A stretch of DNA of 64,000 bases from Phyllobacterium zundukense (GCF_025452195.1 NZ_CP104972.1:248001-312000); one strand, 5' to 3'. Counted from the stretch's first letter, positions 27,236 to 35,938 are shown. Numbers and translations: made by a program. Notes: generated from the sequence alone by a model not told the origin.

Positions 27236-28066
27236 ATGAACGACGAAGTGTTTCGGGTGAAATTCTGGGGAACGCGGGGGAGCGTTGCCGTATCGGGTCC
27301 CGATTTCGAACGGTATGGCGGCAATACCGTATGTATCGAAGTTCAATGCGGCAGGCATCGTATGATCTTCGACGCCGGTTCCGGCATAAGGCAGGCTGGT
27401 GATGCTTTATTCCTGGAAGGCGTTGACCACCTCGACATCCTCTATACCCATTGTCACTACGATCACATCATTGGCCTTCCCTACTTCATGCCGCTCTACA
27501 ATCCGATGATGAATGTGCGGCTCTGGTCTGGTCATCTGGCCGGGATCATGACGACCCGTGAAATGGTCAAGGAGTTCATGCGCCCGCCGTGGTTTCCTGT
27601 CGAGCCTGAAATCTGCAAGGCCAGTCTCGCTTTTCGCGATTTCCGCTCCGGCGAAGTGCTGACTCCATGCGATGGGGTCACGATCCACACCGGAAGCCTC
27701 AATCATCCGGGTGGTTGCATCGGCTACCGCGTCGAATTTGCCGGTCGCGTACTGGCGCTGATCTACGATACCGAACATGAGGCCGGCAAGCTTGACCCGG
27801 TTGTTCTGAAACTCATTAAGGACGCCGATCTCGTCGTCTATGACTGCACCTACACGGAAGATGAGATGCCGCGGCGTTTTGGCTATGGTCATTCGACGTG
27901 GCAGCACGGCGTCCTCTTGGCGCAAGCCGCCAAGATTGGCAGTCTGGCGTTGTTTCATCATGCGCCGGATCGCACCGATGACGAACTCGACCAGTTCGAG
28001 CGCCTGTCAAAGGAACGCTTTACCGGTGCCTTTGCCGCTCGCGATTTTCAGGTGATCGATCTTTAG
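27236..28066 (+). CDS. MBL-fold metallo-hydrolase
   Basis: The 276-residue metallo-beta-lactamase-fold hydrolase starts VKFWGTRGSVAVSGPDFERY, the WGTRGS signature of the RNase Z/PhnP-like branch. The metal motif is THCHYDHIIGLPYF and further ligands lie in LNHPGG, YDTEHE and a C-terminal ALFHHAP. It is probably a phosphodiesterase or similar hydrolase, substrate unknown. Start ATG 27236 is preferred over a TTG at 27218. It is divergent from the metallophosphoesterase gene. Its stop codon lies at the edge of the palindromic repeat at 28064-28139. Confidence 0.85.
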   Translation: MNDEVFRVKFWGTRGSVAVSGPDFERYGGNTVCIEVQCGRHRMIFDAGSGIRQAGDALFLEGVDHLDILYTHCHYDHIIGLPYFMPLYNPMMNVRLWSGHLAGIMTTREMVKEFMRPPWFPVEPEICKASLAFRDFRSGEVLTPCDGVTIHTGSLNHPGGCIGYRVEFAGRVLALIYDTEHEAGKLDPVVLKLIKDADLVVYDCTYTEDEMPRRFGYGHSTWQHGVLLAQAAKIGSLALFHHAPDRTDDELDQFERLSKERFTGAFAARDFQVIDL

Positions 28067-28139
28067 AGCAATGCCAGGAAAAGTGTGACGCGGTTTTCCG
28101 TCCGCAATTGCGTAGCAACAAAGCGTTAGAGCAATTCCG
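28064..28139. repeat. Rhizobial intergenic palindromic repeat element
   Basis: The segment has the layout of a repeat common between genes of Brucella, Ochrobactrum and rhizobia: it begins with TAGAGCA, has an AAAAGTGTGACGCGGTTTTC core, a GCAATTGCGTAGCAACAAAG half and a closing TTAGAGCAATTCC. Complementary parts include GGAAAA/TTTTCC (28078-28099). It sits between two convergent genes and supplies the TAG stop of the MBL-fold gene and the TAA stop of the deacetylase gene. It may also act as a bidirectional 3' end structure. Confidence 0.6.
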
Positions 28140-28875
28140 GCAGCGAGACCCAGCGGCAAGCTGGCGCTGCAGCCACGACCGCGAACAACGTCTGCAAAAA
28201 CGCCCAGGCCGATTCATCATTGACAAGGTGGTGTGTCAGAATGCCGATGGGCTCGTCGCTGCTCATGAAGCGTAACCGCAACTCCTTGACGATTGCTTCA
28301 ACCAATTGCCCGTGATCCCTGCAGCCTCGTGTTCCGTGCCAGTCCATCAAATCAACATGCGTGTTGATGACCGGCAGGAAAGCCGTGAACTTGCCTTTGG
28401 GCGGACCGAACAGCGAAAGTGCCCTGAAATCGAGATTTGGCAGTTCATTCGCTAGCAGCGGATCGATCCGGTTCCACGGCGGCACCAACACCGGTACAAA
28501 GCGATCTGGAAACAGCTTTTCAAGCCGTTTATGCCCGTCAGCCAATTCAGCCGACATCACATCCAGCGTTCGATGCGGTCCCAGTTCCTGCTTCTTCTCA
28601 TTGGCCGGTGCGTGGTTTTCATGCGACCAGCCATGCACCGCGACATTCACACGGGCTTCGTGCGCCAATCGTCGGGCAAGCTGCTCTCTTGCATATGCAG
28701 GGACCACTGCAAGCGTCAGGGGGACTTGATACGCTTCGCGCAATACCAAGAGCCGTTCCAACGCAGCGGTTGGCTCGACCGCATCATCGTCGCGCAGCCA
28801 AAATCGGGCGATGCGCTTGGCGTTTGTCCAGCGCGAAAGCTCCACCTGCAATGGCTGCCATATCGCTTCATCCAT
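28126..28875 (-). CDS. Polysaccharide deacetylase family protein
   Basis: The protein of about 249 residues reads as a NodB-homology-like deacetylase of the variant seen beside glycosyltransferases. It has an early RFWLRDDDAVEPTAALERLL (catalytic and metal Asp region), AVHGWSHENHAP (His pair as metal ligands), VLVPPWNRIDPLLA and GILTHHLVNDE (catalytic His). It would remove N- or O-acetyl groups from a surface glycan. Start ATG 28875 overlaps the upstream glycosyltransferase stop by 8 bases, so the two are coupled. No signal peptide is seen, suggesting cytoplasmic action on a precursor. Confidence 0.82.
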   Translation of the reverse strand: MDEAIWQPLQVELSRWTNAKRIARFWLRDDDAVEPTAALERLLVLREAYQVPLTLAVVPAYAREQLARRLAHEARVNVAVHGWSHENHAPANEKKQELGPHRTLDVMSAELADGHKRLEKLFPDRFVPVLVPPWNRIDPLLANELPNLDFRALSLFGPPKGKFTAFLPVINTHVDLMDWHGTRGCRDHGQLVEAIVKELRLRFMSSDEPIGILTHHLVNDESAWAFLQTLFAVVAAAPACRWVSLPELL

Positions 28876-29962
28876 TATGCGCCACATATTCCCGCAATAG
28901 CTCGCCCAGTCGCTTCGACGCAATGTCAAGCGATCGTTCTTCCATGACGAAACGTCGTCCCGCTTTCCCCATGGAAAGGCGGCGCTCTTCGTTGTCCATC
29001 ATCTGCCCAATGGCATCGGCAAAGGTTCTTGTATCTCCCGCCGTCGTCAACGTACCCGTTACACCGTCCCTGACCACCTCGGGCACGCCCGCAGTTTTCT
29101 GTGCCACAACCGGTAATCCCGCCGCCTGCGCTTCCAGATAGGCAATGCCGTAGGCTTCGCCCGTCCCCGGCCAGACAAAGGTGCCACCACGATAAAGCAG
29201 ATCCACAACCTCCCTTGCCTGTTTCTGGCCGAGCCATTCGATGCGTTCGGTGCCAAATCCTCCAAACATCGCCTTCACCGCCACACGCTCCGGGCCATCG
29301 CCTATAACGCTCAGTTTCCAGGGCCTCTCACCGAGCAAGGCCAATGCCTCGGCGAGCATTCGATAGCTTTCGAGCTTGTCACCCGCCCGCATCATCGCGA
29401 TCGTCACCAACCGATGCGGGTCATTCGCTGTCGGTTCAGCACGAAACGCTGATGCATCGATAAAGGGCAGCAGCCGCGCCAACCGGGCCTCCGGAATATG
29501 TCCGGCAAGTCCGGTCTCGTCGCGCCTGGTAAAACAGATATTGACCGCCGCGTGCCGAACCGCATCCACCACCACGGCCTGCAGCTCAGCCCAGTCGCCA
29601 TCGTCTCGCCGCTTTGAATAGGACGCTTCAGCGGTCACATAAGGAATGCTTAGCGCAGCGGCCAGCGCCGGCCCGATCAGGTCGGGCGCCTTGTAGTAAG
29701 GATGATAGCAGAACCATAGATCGGGCTTTCCCCTACGCTGCCATTGCCGCGACAATCGCTCGATTTCCTGTTTTGCCAGTGTCGCAACACGTTCACGTCC
29801 GGCTGCTTCGGGCGTTGCCGTAAAGCTGCGTAGTTCCGATATCACGTCGACATCGTAACCAGCCAATTCAAGCGCAGCGACGAGCAATCTTGCCATCTGC
29901 CGATCGCCGGATGGGACCGGATGATTGGGTGATTTCAGCGGGGCATAGAAGGCGATCTGCAT
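28868..29962 (-). CDS. Glycosyltransferase family 4
   Basis: The 364-residue GT-B enzyme begins MQIAFYAPLKSPNHPVPSGD and has the acceptor-side FCYHPYYKAPDLIGPALA segment, a donor domain with MRAGDKLESYRMLAEAL, and the E-x7-E motif GTGEAYGIAYLEAQAAGLPV. It is the first gene of a two-gene minus-strand unit with the deacetylase gene, so the pair probably adds a sugar and then deacetylates it. Donor and acceptor are unknown. About 165 bases separate it from the divergent cyaC-like gene. Confidence 0.87.
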   Translation of the reverse strand: MQIAFYAPLKSPNHPVPSGDRQMARLLVAALELAGYDVDVISELRSFTATPEAAGRERVATLAKQEIERLSRQWQRRGKPDLWFCYHPYYKAPDLIGPALAAALSIPYVTAEASYSKRRDDGDWAELQAVVVDAVRHAAVNICFTRRDETGLAGHIPEARLARLLPFIDASAFRAEPTANDPHRLVTIAMMRAGDKLESYRMLAEALALLGERPWKLSVIGDGPERVAVKAMFGGFGTERIEWLGQKQAREVVDLLYRGGTFVWPGTGEAYGIAYLEAQAAGLPVVAQKTAGVPEVVRDGVTGTLTTAGDTRTFADAIGQMMDNEERRLSMGKAGRRFVMEERSLDIASKRLGELLREYVAHNG

Positions 29963-30126
29963 TATCTCTTTGTGCTTCGAACTGCGTATATGAACAAGCT
30001 TTCAAATGTTCCGCCAACAATTGCAAGCATGGCTTCATCTCGCCATCATTGCGGCCGCATTGATCTTCTCGCCAAATCATCATTCGTCGCTTAAATTGAT
30101 TCGGTTAAAAAATAATCCGGGTATTC

Positions 30127-31869
30127 ATGACATCAATCGCCACAGTGCCCCTTTTGTCCGAGCGATCCCTGCGCAGGGCACGATTGATTTCGGGGCTGAT
30201 CCTCCTCGTCTTCGTGACGTTGCATCTTGCCAATCACGCGCTGAACCTGATCTCACTTGATGCCGCGGAAGAAGGCCGGCTGTGGTTTACCGCCATCTGG
30301 CGCAATCCTGTCGGTACCATCCTTCTTTATGGTTCGGTTCTTGTTCACATCGCGCTCGTCATGCGCTCGCTCTATCAGCGGCGCACGCTTGTCATGCCAT
30401 TGCGGGAGGCGCTGCAGATTATTCTCGGCATTCTCATCCCGCTGTTGATTATTGAACACGTGATTGCGACGCGCATCAGCTCCGAAATGATCGGCACGCC
30501 AGATGTTTACGCGTCTGTCATCCGCTCGCTCTGGGTCAATGCGCCGATGAACGGTTTGCGCCAATCGATTGCCCTCGTCGTGGTCTGGATGCACGGCTGC
30601 ATAGGGGTCCATTTCTGGCTGCGCTATCGCCCCTGGTACGACACAGCCGCACCCTTCCTTTTGACATTTGCCATTCTCTTGCCCGTGCTTGCCCTGCTTG
30701 GATTTGCCAGTACGGGGCGCATTCTCGCCAGCGAGCCGCCGCAATCCAGCTTCGGCAGCGGATATAGCCCGGCAGGTGCAAGTATCGGCTATGATGGTGC
30801 GAGAAGCGGTGACGCCACATCTTCATTTGCAACGACCGAAGTCCGCAAGGAACGCGTGCAGATGACGAAATATGCACTCTATGGCGGATTTGCAGGCACG
30901 TTGCTGACTGTGTTTGCCATGCGCGCGCGCCGCAGCTGGCGCGAACGGACTGACCAGATCGAAATCCGTTATCCGGAGGGGCAAATCGTCAACGTTCCGC
31001 GCGGCTTCAGTGTGCTTGAAGCGAGCCGGCTCGGTGGGATCCCGCATTATGCGGTCTGCGGTGGCAAAGGCCGCTGCTCGACCTGCCGCGTCCAGGTCGT
31101 TGAAGGTGCAGCATCGCTGCCGAAACCTGAATCAACCGAACTGACAACGCTCCACCGCATCAATGCAGATCCTGGCGTGCGCCTCGCCTGCCAGTTGCGA
31201 CCGCTACACGATATCAGCGTCGTTCCGTTGCTTATACCGACCACGGAAGGCGCGCTTCCCGTCGGCAGCCAGCAAACCAATCCTGGGCGCGAACAGGAAA
31301 TCGTCATCCTCTTTTGCGATATCCGCAGCTTCACCATGCTTACCGAGGCTCAGCTTCCCTATGATATCGTCTTCCTGCTCAATCGCTATTTTGCCATTGT
31401 CGGTCAGGCGGTCGAGCGTGCTGGGGGACGTCTCGATAAATTCATCGGCGATGGCGCCATGGCACTCTTCGGCCTGAAAGGTTCTCCGGAAGACGCCTGC
31501 CGCAACGCGCTCAAAGCAGCGGCCAGGATCGTCAGCGAAATAGACCGGCTCAATGATGAATTGTCCGCCGAATTTTCCATGCCGCTGCGTGTTGCCATCG
31601 GCATCCATAGCGGCCCGGCCATTGTCGGTGCCATGGGATATGGCAATGTGAAGAACCTCACTGCCATCGGGGATACGGTCAACGTTGCCAGCCGGCTCGA
31701 AGCCATCGCCAAGGAACTGGATTCCACGCTTGTTGTGTCGGAACCAACAATCCAGCTCGCGGGTTCCGATACTGCCGATCTCGAAAGCCAGGAAATCTCA
31801 ATTCGCGGCCGGGCTGAGCCGCTGCGCGTTTATATCATTCGCCAGGAACTGACTGCGCGGTTTGTCTGA
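30127..31869 (+). CDS. cyaC: Redox-sensing membrane adenylate cyclase, CyaC-like
   Basis: The 580-residue protein has three parts. Residues 1-270 are a six-helix membrane anchor resembling the SdhC/FrdC heme-b fold, with conserved His in VTLHLANHALN, VHIALVMR and IEHVIATR. Residues about 278-375 form a [2Fe-2S] ferredoxin with cysteines at 311, 317, 320 and 355 (CGGKGRCSTC then LACQL). Residues 385-575 are a class III cyclase with metal Asp398 (FCDIRSF) and Asp442 (IGDGAMA) and the NVASR motif. Sinorhizobium meliloti CyaC, described as a redox-regulated cyclase with a quinone-responsive diheme-b anchor, has the same architecture. It should make cAMP according to redox state. Confidence 0.88.
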   Translation: MTSIATVPLLSERSLRRARLISGLILLVFVTLHLANHALNLISLDAAEEGRLWFTAIWRNPVGTILLYGSVLVHIALVMRSLYQRRTLVMPLREALQIILGILIPLLIIEHVIATRISSEMIGTPDVYASVIRSLWVNAPMNGLRQSIALVVVWMHGCIGVHFWLRYRPWYDTAAPFLLTFAILLPVLALLGFASTGRILASEPPQSSFGSGYSPAGASIGYDGARSGDATSSFATTEVRKERVQMTKYALYGGFAGTLLTVFAMRARRSWRERTDQIEIRYPEGQIVNVPRGFSVLEASRLGGIPHYAVCGGKGRCSTCRVQVVEGAASLPKPESTELTTLHRINADPGVRLACQLRPLHDISVVPLLIPTTEGALPVGSQQTNPGREQEIVILFCDIRSFTMLTEAQLPYDIVFLLNRYFAIVGQAVERAGGRLDKFIGDGAMALFGLKGSPEDACRNALKAAARIVSEIDRLNDELSAEFSMPLRVAIGIHSGPAIVGAMGYGNVKNLTAIGDTVNVASRLEAIAKELDSTLVVSEPTIQLAGSDTADLESQEISIRGRAEPLRVYIIRQELTARFV

Positions 31870-31947
31870 CCCAGGCGGCCGCATGCCATGTCGGGCTTTA
31901 CATGTTGCGGGATTGAGCTAGGAGTGGTGCTGGCCAGGGCTCAATCA

Positions 31948-32823
31948 ATGTTGGACACGAAATCGATCCGCCGTCATCTCCGCAAAGTCAGGAACAATCT
32001 GGCTCGCAGGCTTTTCGACACGCGTTACGGACGGAATTTGTTGATCAATTCGCTTGGCCCCCGCGTTCAGACGATGACACTCGATTGCGGCGATCACATA
32101 ATGAGTTTTTCGCCCGGCGATTATATCGGCAAGAAGATTTTTAGGAAGGGCCACTTCGAGCGAGAGCATGTGGACCGGCTGCTTGGTATTTTAAAGGAAC
32201 GCCGTCTGCTGCGGGACGGCACCACGCTGCTTGAGCTTGGTGGGAACATCGGCACCCAAACCGTCTATTTTGCCCTGAGCGGACACTTCGCCCGCATCGT
32301 CAGTGTCGAACCGGATCCGCGCAATTTCGATCTGCTTCGCACCAATGTCACCCAGAACGGGCTCGGGGACTGTGTGATTTTGGTCAATTGCGCCGCGGGC
32401 GAGAAACAAGACGAGATCGATTTCTTTCAACATCAGAGCAATCATGGCAAGAGCAGCGCCAGCCGGCAGAACGCGTCCGATTGCAAGATCGTCGTTCCGG
32501 TCAAGCCGGTCGGTTCAATCCTCGCCGAAGCCGGAACAAATCCTAATGACGTCGGTCTGATATGGATGGATATCGAGGGATACGAACCCCTCGCCTGCCA
32601 CTCGATGCAAGCTTTGTTCGCCCGCAGGGTTCCACTCTACATGGAATTTTCGCCTACATTTTACGGGCCGAACCAATCGGCCGCTTTCGTGCAATTTCTT
32701 GCAGAATTCTATGAAGATTGCCTGATTTTCCGTGAGGATAACAACAGTACGCCAGCGAAGGTCAGGGAGATTCCCACCAACGAAAGGCAGTTCGACGTTC
32801 TGCTATTCGACGCGGCGATATAG
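31948..32823 (+). CDS. FkbM-family methyltransferase
   Basis: This SAM-dependent methyltransferase of about 291 residues has motif I LLELGGNIGTQTVYFALSG, a following VSVEPDPRNFDLLRTNV and the FkbM-typical IWMDIEGYEPLACHSM. FkbM enzymes O-methylate sugars or polyketides, so methylation of the surface glycan is the natural suggestion. The start is uncertain: ATG 31948 (MLDTKS) is preferred to 31888. It lies about 80 bases after the cyaC-like gene on the same strand and overlaps the convergent methyltransferase gene by 21 bases at its 3' end. Confidence 0.82.
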   Translation: MLDTKSIRRHLRKVRNNLARRLFDTRYGRNLLINSLGPRVQTMTLDCGDHIMSFSPGDYIGKKIFRKGHFEREHVDRLLGILKERRLLRDGTTLLELGGNIGTQTVYFALSGHFARIVSVEPDPRNFDLLRTNVTQNGLGDCVILVNCAAGEKQDEIDFFQHQSNHGKSSASRQNASDCKIVVPVKPVGSILAEAGTNPNDVGLIWMDIEGYEPLACHSMQALFARRVPLYMEFSPTFYGPNQSAAFVQFLAEFYEDCLIFREDNNSTPAKVREIPTNERQFDVLLFDAAI

Positions 32824-33285
32824 GAAGTAGCGGCCCTTCTTGACGTTGTGTGGCAGCGGCAGACTTTCAAGCTGCGGATGGTCAAGTTCGAGCCCGCTGG
32901 CAACTATACCGTTCGGGGCAAGCAGCGCTACCGTCAATTGCGGCAGCCATGTGAGGGTTATAGCATCCTTCTCCTCATAGCCTGTACCGATATCCACATG
33001 AACAAGAGCGGCGTTGATGCCTGCGAATGGCTTTGCTGACTCACGTATCTCACCGACGATCAGATTCTCCGGTTCAGGGGTCGAGGACTTATGAGAACCG
33101 ACGGCCCTGTCAAAAGCGATGATTCTGCGGCCTGGAAAATGGGCACGCAAGTGATCGAAGGTGCGACCGTTACCAAGGCCGAGCTCGAGCACCGGTCCAT
33201 CCAACGCCCTCACCCTTTCGCCAATGTGATTGAGAACATCGCGCTGTGCCGTCATGCGGCGGATGAAGCTATCAAGACGACTCAT
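32803..33285 (-). CDS. Small class I SAM-dependent methyltransferase
   Basis: With the ATG at 33285 the protein has 160 residues and begins MSRLDSFIRRMTAQRDVLNH. It has a SAM-binding motif VLELGLGNGRTFDHLRAHFP and an acidic FDRAVGSHK strand end. The short length and pattern recall the Methyltransf_17 family. Upstream in-frame starts at 33297, 33327 and 33375 are possible. Its substrate is unknown. The 3' ends of this gene and the FkbM-family gene overlap by 21 bases on opposite strands. Confidence 0.75.
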   Translation of the reverse strand: MSRLDSFIRRMTAQRDVLNHIGERVRALDGPVLELGLGNGRTFDHLRAHFPGRRIIAFDRAVGSHKSSTPEPENLIVGEIRESAKPFAGINAALVHVDIGTGYEEKDAITLTWLPQLTVALLAPNGIVASGLELDHPQLESLPLPHNVKKGRYFLYRRVE

Positions 33286-33446
33286 CAAATTTTCCATGAT
33301 TCTGTGCAGACCATTCGGGCTTAGCATCGGATCGACACGAGGTCGATGGCTGGCATGCCGCAGGTGTATTATCAAAGGTCAGCATTTCTGAGTTCAAAGG
33401 CAGGACGTGACTTGCCTGCCGGACGCTTGGCATCTATATTGGCTAA

Positions 33447-34436
33447 ATGCTTGACCATTCGTCCCGACCGTCTACGCTGCCACATATGCCTATGGATGCG
33501 CTCAGCGAAGTCCTGCAGGACTTTCGCTTGAGTGGCGTCAACTATGGCCGCTGCGAGCTCCGGCATCCATGGAGCATCGCCTTTCCGCAACAGCCGCTGC
33601 TTCGATTTCATTTTGTGAGCCAGGGTCCATGCTGGATTTATACAGAAGCGCAAGGCTGGCAGAAGCTGAACGCCGGCGATCTGGTGCTGCTGCCGCAAGG
33701 CATCGCCCATCGGCTGGCCAGCGCGCCGGACGTTGTGGGTGATTCGCTCAAGGCTTGCCAGGTGACCAAGTTGGGGAGCAACGTTTGCGAAGTGGTGCGG
33801 GAAGGAACGGGCGCGACCAGCACCCTTTTCTGCGGCTCCATGTCCTTGGGCGCCTGTGCGCTCAACCCCTTGATCACTTTGATGCCGCCAATCATCAAGG
33901 GCTGCGACGTGGCCGGCAATGACCCGATCGTCGGGCCGTTGCTAGCGGCTATGACGGCGGAGGCCGCACAACCGCAGATGGGCAGCGCCACCATCTTGTC
34001 ACGTATGGCGGACCTGCTCACAGCGCGGCTCATCCGCTGCTGGGTCAATTGCACCGGAGCCTCCACCACCGGCTGGCTCGCTGCCATCCGCGATCCCCAT
34101 ATTGGCCGCGCCCTCGCAGCCATGCACCGGGACCCCGGCCGTAACTGGACACTCGAAAGCCTCGCAGGCCTCGCAGGCCAATCACGCTCGATTTTCGCCG
34201 AGCGCTTCAGCGCTGTTTTAGGGGAAGGCGCTGCACGCTATCTCGCCCGTCTGCGCATGCAGCTTGCCCGCGATTTGCTGGGGCAAGGCGGCATGTCGGT
34301 TGCTGAGGTCGCCACCCGTTTGGGCTATGAATCCGAGGCATCCTTCGCTCGCGCGTTCAAGCGCATCACCAGTGTCTCGCCTGGCGTTGTGCGGCGCACA
34401 ATTTCCGGACGAATGGACATGGATTTCGGATTATAG
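33447..34436 (+). CDS. AraC-family regulator with cupin_6 sensor domain
   Basis: The protein of up to 329 residues has an N-terminal cupin_6-type sensor (MDALSEVLQDFRLSGVNYGR to about residue 200) and a C-terminal double helix-turn-helix of AraC type: WTLESLAGLAGQSRSIFAERF and MSVAEVATRLGYESEASFARAFK. The start may instead be 33486 or 33492, where the family-typical MDALSEVL begins. It stands 59 bases upstream of an MFS exporter gene on the same strand and probably controls it, possibly in response to the exported compound. Confidence 0.85.
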   Translation: MLDHSSRPSTLPHMPMDALSEVLQDFRLSGVNYGRCELRHPWSIAFPQQPLLRFHFVSQGPCWIYTEAQGWQKLNAGDLVLLPQGIAHRLASAPDVVGDSLKACQVTKLGSNVCEVVREGTGATSTLFCGSMSLGACALNPLITLMPPIIKGCDVAGNDPIVGPLLAAMTAEAAQPQMGSATILSRMADLLTARLIRCWVNCTGASTTGWLAAIRDPHIGRALAAMHRDPGRNWTLESLAGLAGQSRSIFAERFSAVLGEGAARYLARLRMQLARDLLGQGGMSVAEVATRLGYESEASFARAFKRITSVSPGVVRRTISGRMDMDFGL

Positions 34437-34469
34437 GACACATATCATCCGAAAAGACTCGTCTATGAA

Positions 34470-34490
34470 TATCTCCAAACCTTGGAGATA
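34470..34490 (+). promoter_or_regulatory. Perfect 9-bp palindrome covering the MFS ribosome site
   Basis: TATCTCCAA (34470-34478) and TTGGAGATA (34482-34490) are exact inverted repeats around ACC. The 3' arm contains GGAG at 34484-34487, eight bases before the MFS start codon at 34496, so a folded transcript would hide the ribosome site. A short in-frame reading frame (ATG at 34465, 18 codons, MNISKPWRYLNDGHNITT) crosses the palindrome and runs into the MFS gene, which could couple translation. A protein operator is the alternative. Confidence 0.5.
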
Positions 34491-34495
34491 CTTAA

Positions 34496-35704
34496 ATGAC
34501 GGACACAACATTACAACTTGATGGCGAGGTCTTAGAGCTCGATGCCGCGGCGCCGGCCGAATGGAGCGCGGCCACCTGGTTCGCGGTCCTTTCAATGGCG
34601 TCCGCCAGCTTTGCGCTGGTATCAGCCGAGTTTCTGCCGGCAGGTCTGTTGACGCCAATGGCGCGCGATCTGGGCATCAGCGAGGGAACGGCCGGGCAGG
34701 TCGTCACCGCCACCGCTTCCGTCGGCGCCGTGACGGCCCTGTTGAGCAACGTTCTCATCGGCCGGCTCAATCGCAAGACGGTGCTGGTTGGTCTCAGTGC
34801 TCTGGCGATCGGCTCCAATATTCTCGCGGCGGTAGCGACCGATTTCTGGCTATTGTTGTTAGGTCGGGCCGGACTCGGAATCGCCCTCAGTGCTTTCTGG
34901 GCGCTTTCAGTTGCCGTCGTAGCGAGGCTGGTTGGCGCCAATGCGACAGGCCGTGGCATGGCTATCGTCACCCTCGGCGTATCGCTCGCCACCATTGCCG
35001 CACCGTCGATGGGCGCGTTGATCAGCGACTGGCTGGGTTGGCGCAGCGCCATGGCCATGACGGCCGGACTGGCCGCGCTTGCCATGCTGCTGCAGTTCCT
35101 CAGCCTGCCGACCCTGCCTGCAACCACAAGCAACAGTCTTGCCGATGTCCTTCGCCTGACACGGCGGCGTGGTATTCAGCTCGGCATGCTTGCCATCTTT
35201 TTGCTGATGACGGGACATTTTGCTGGCTCGGTCTATGTGCGCCCCTTCCTCGAACAGGTGACGCACCTTGCAACCGGGCCGATAGCCCTGGCGCTGCTCG
35301 GGTTTGGCATCGCCGCTGTGGTTGGTAATATTGCCGGCGGCCGCATGGCCGACGCCAATATCCGCATGGCCCTTGCGGTTACCGCCGCATTAATGGCGTT
35401 TGCTGCACTCGCTTTGGTGCTTTGGGGTGCGCATATCGGCGTTGCCTTCGGCTTCGCTACGCTTTGGGGCTTCGCCTTCGGCATGGCGCCGGTGGTGCTG
35501 CCGACCAATCTGTCCCGCGCGGCACCTGACGCGCTTGAGGCGGCGGGCAGCTTGATGGTCGCGTCTTTCCAGGTGGCCATCACTATCGGCGCAGTTGTCG
35601 GCGGCTATGTCGTGGACACCTATGGCGCCACGGGGCCCTTGACCCTTACTGCCATCCTTGCTGCATCGACAGTCGTGCTGGCGCTGCTACAACCCCGCAG
35701 CTAA
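34496..35704 (+). CDS. MFS exporter (DHA1/sugar-efflux type)
   Basis: The 402-residue major facilitator protein has 12 predicted membrane segments beginning TWFAVLSMASASFALVSAEF. The family motif A region is VLIGRLNRKTVLVGLSAL, and SAEFLPAGLLTPMARDLGIS is typical of the AraJ/YdhP/SotB-type exporter group. It probably exports a sugar, arabinose-like compound or drug. It is paired with the AraC regulator gene upstream, and its 3' side is followed by a strong inverted repeat at 35748-35779. Confidence 0.87.
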   Translation: MTDTTLQLDGEVLELDAAAPAEWSAATWFAVLSMASASFALVSAEFLPAGLLTPMARDLGISEGTAGQVVTATASVGAVTALLSNVLIGRLNRKTVLVGLSALAIGSNILAAVATDFWLLLLGRAGLGIALSAFWALSVAVVARLVGANATGRGMAIVTLGVSLATIAAPSMGALISDWLGWRSAMAMTAGLAALAMLLQFLSLPTLPATTSNSLADVLRLTRRRGIQLGMLAIFLLMTGHFAGSVYVRPFLEQVTHLATGPIALALLGFGIAAVVGNIAGGRMADANIRMALAVTAALMAFAALALVLWGAHIGVAFGFATLWGFAFGMAPVVLPTNLSRAAPDALEAAGSLMVASFQVAITIGAVVGGYVVDTYGATGPLTLTAILAASTVVLALLQPRS

Positions 35705-35747
35705 GCTTTGCTCGTACTGCGCGTAGATAGAGCAACCAGACGTCATC

Positions 35748-35779
35748 GGAAGATGCGCCAAGATATCGGCGCATCTTCC
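35748..35779. terminator. Perfect 12-bp inverted repeat between convergent genes
   Basis: GGAAGATGCGCC (35748-35759) and GGCGCATCTTCC (35768-35779) are exact inverted repeats around an 8-base loop. The structure lies between the convergent MFS and GMC oxidoreductase genes, where a bidirectional transcript end is expected. Neither strand shows a following T-tract, so the intrinsic terminator role is uncertain. Confidence 0.5.
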
Positions 35780-35938
35780 AGGCAGTGCGTCAAGTCATGC
35801 CGAGGCGTGGACGCGCGCTTTCCTTCTGACGGATAACGTCGCCGAAACGACGCAGGAACAACCGCCCGAGAAATGCCGAACCTTTCACCGGCTATGCTCG
35901 CGCGCGAAGTCAGCATGGCCGAACTCGGCCGACATCGC

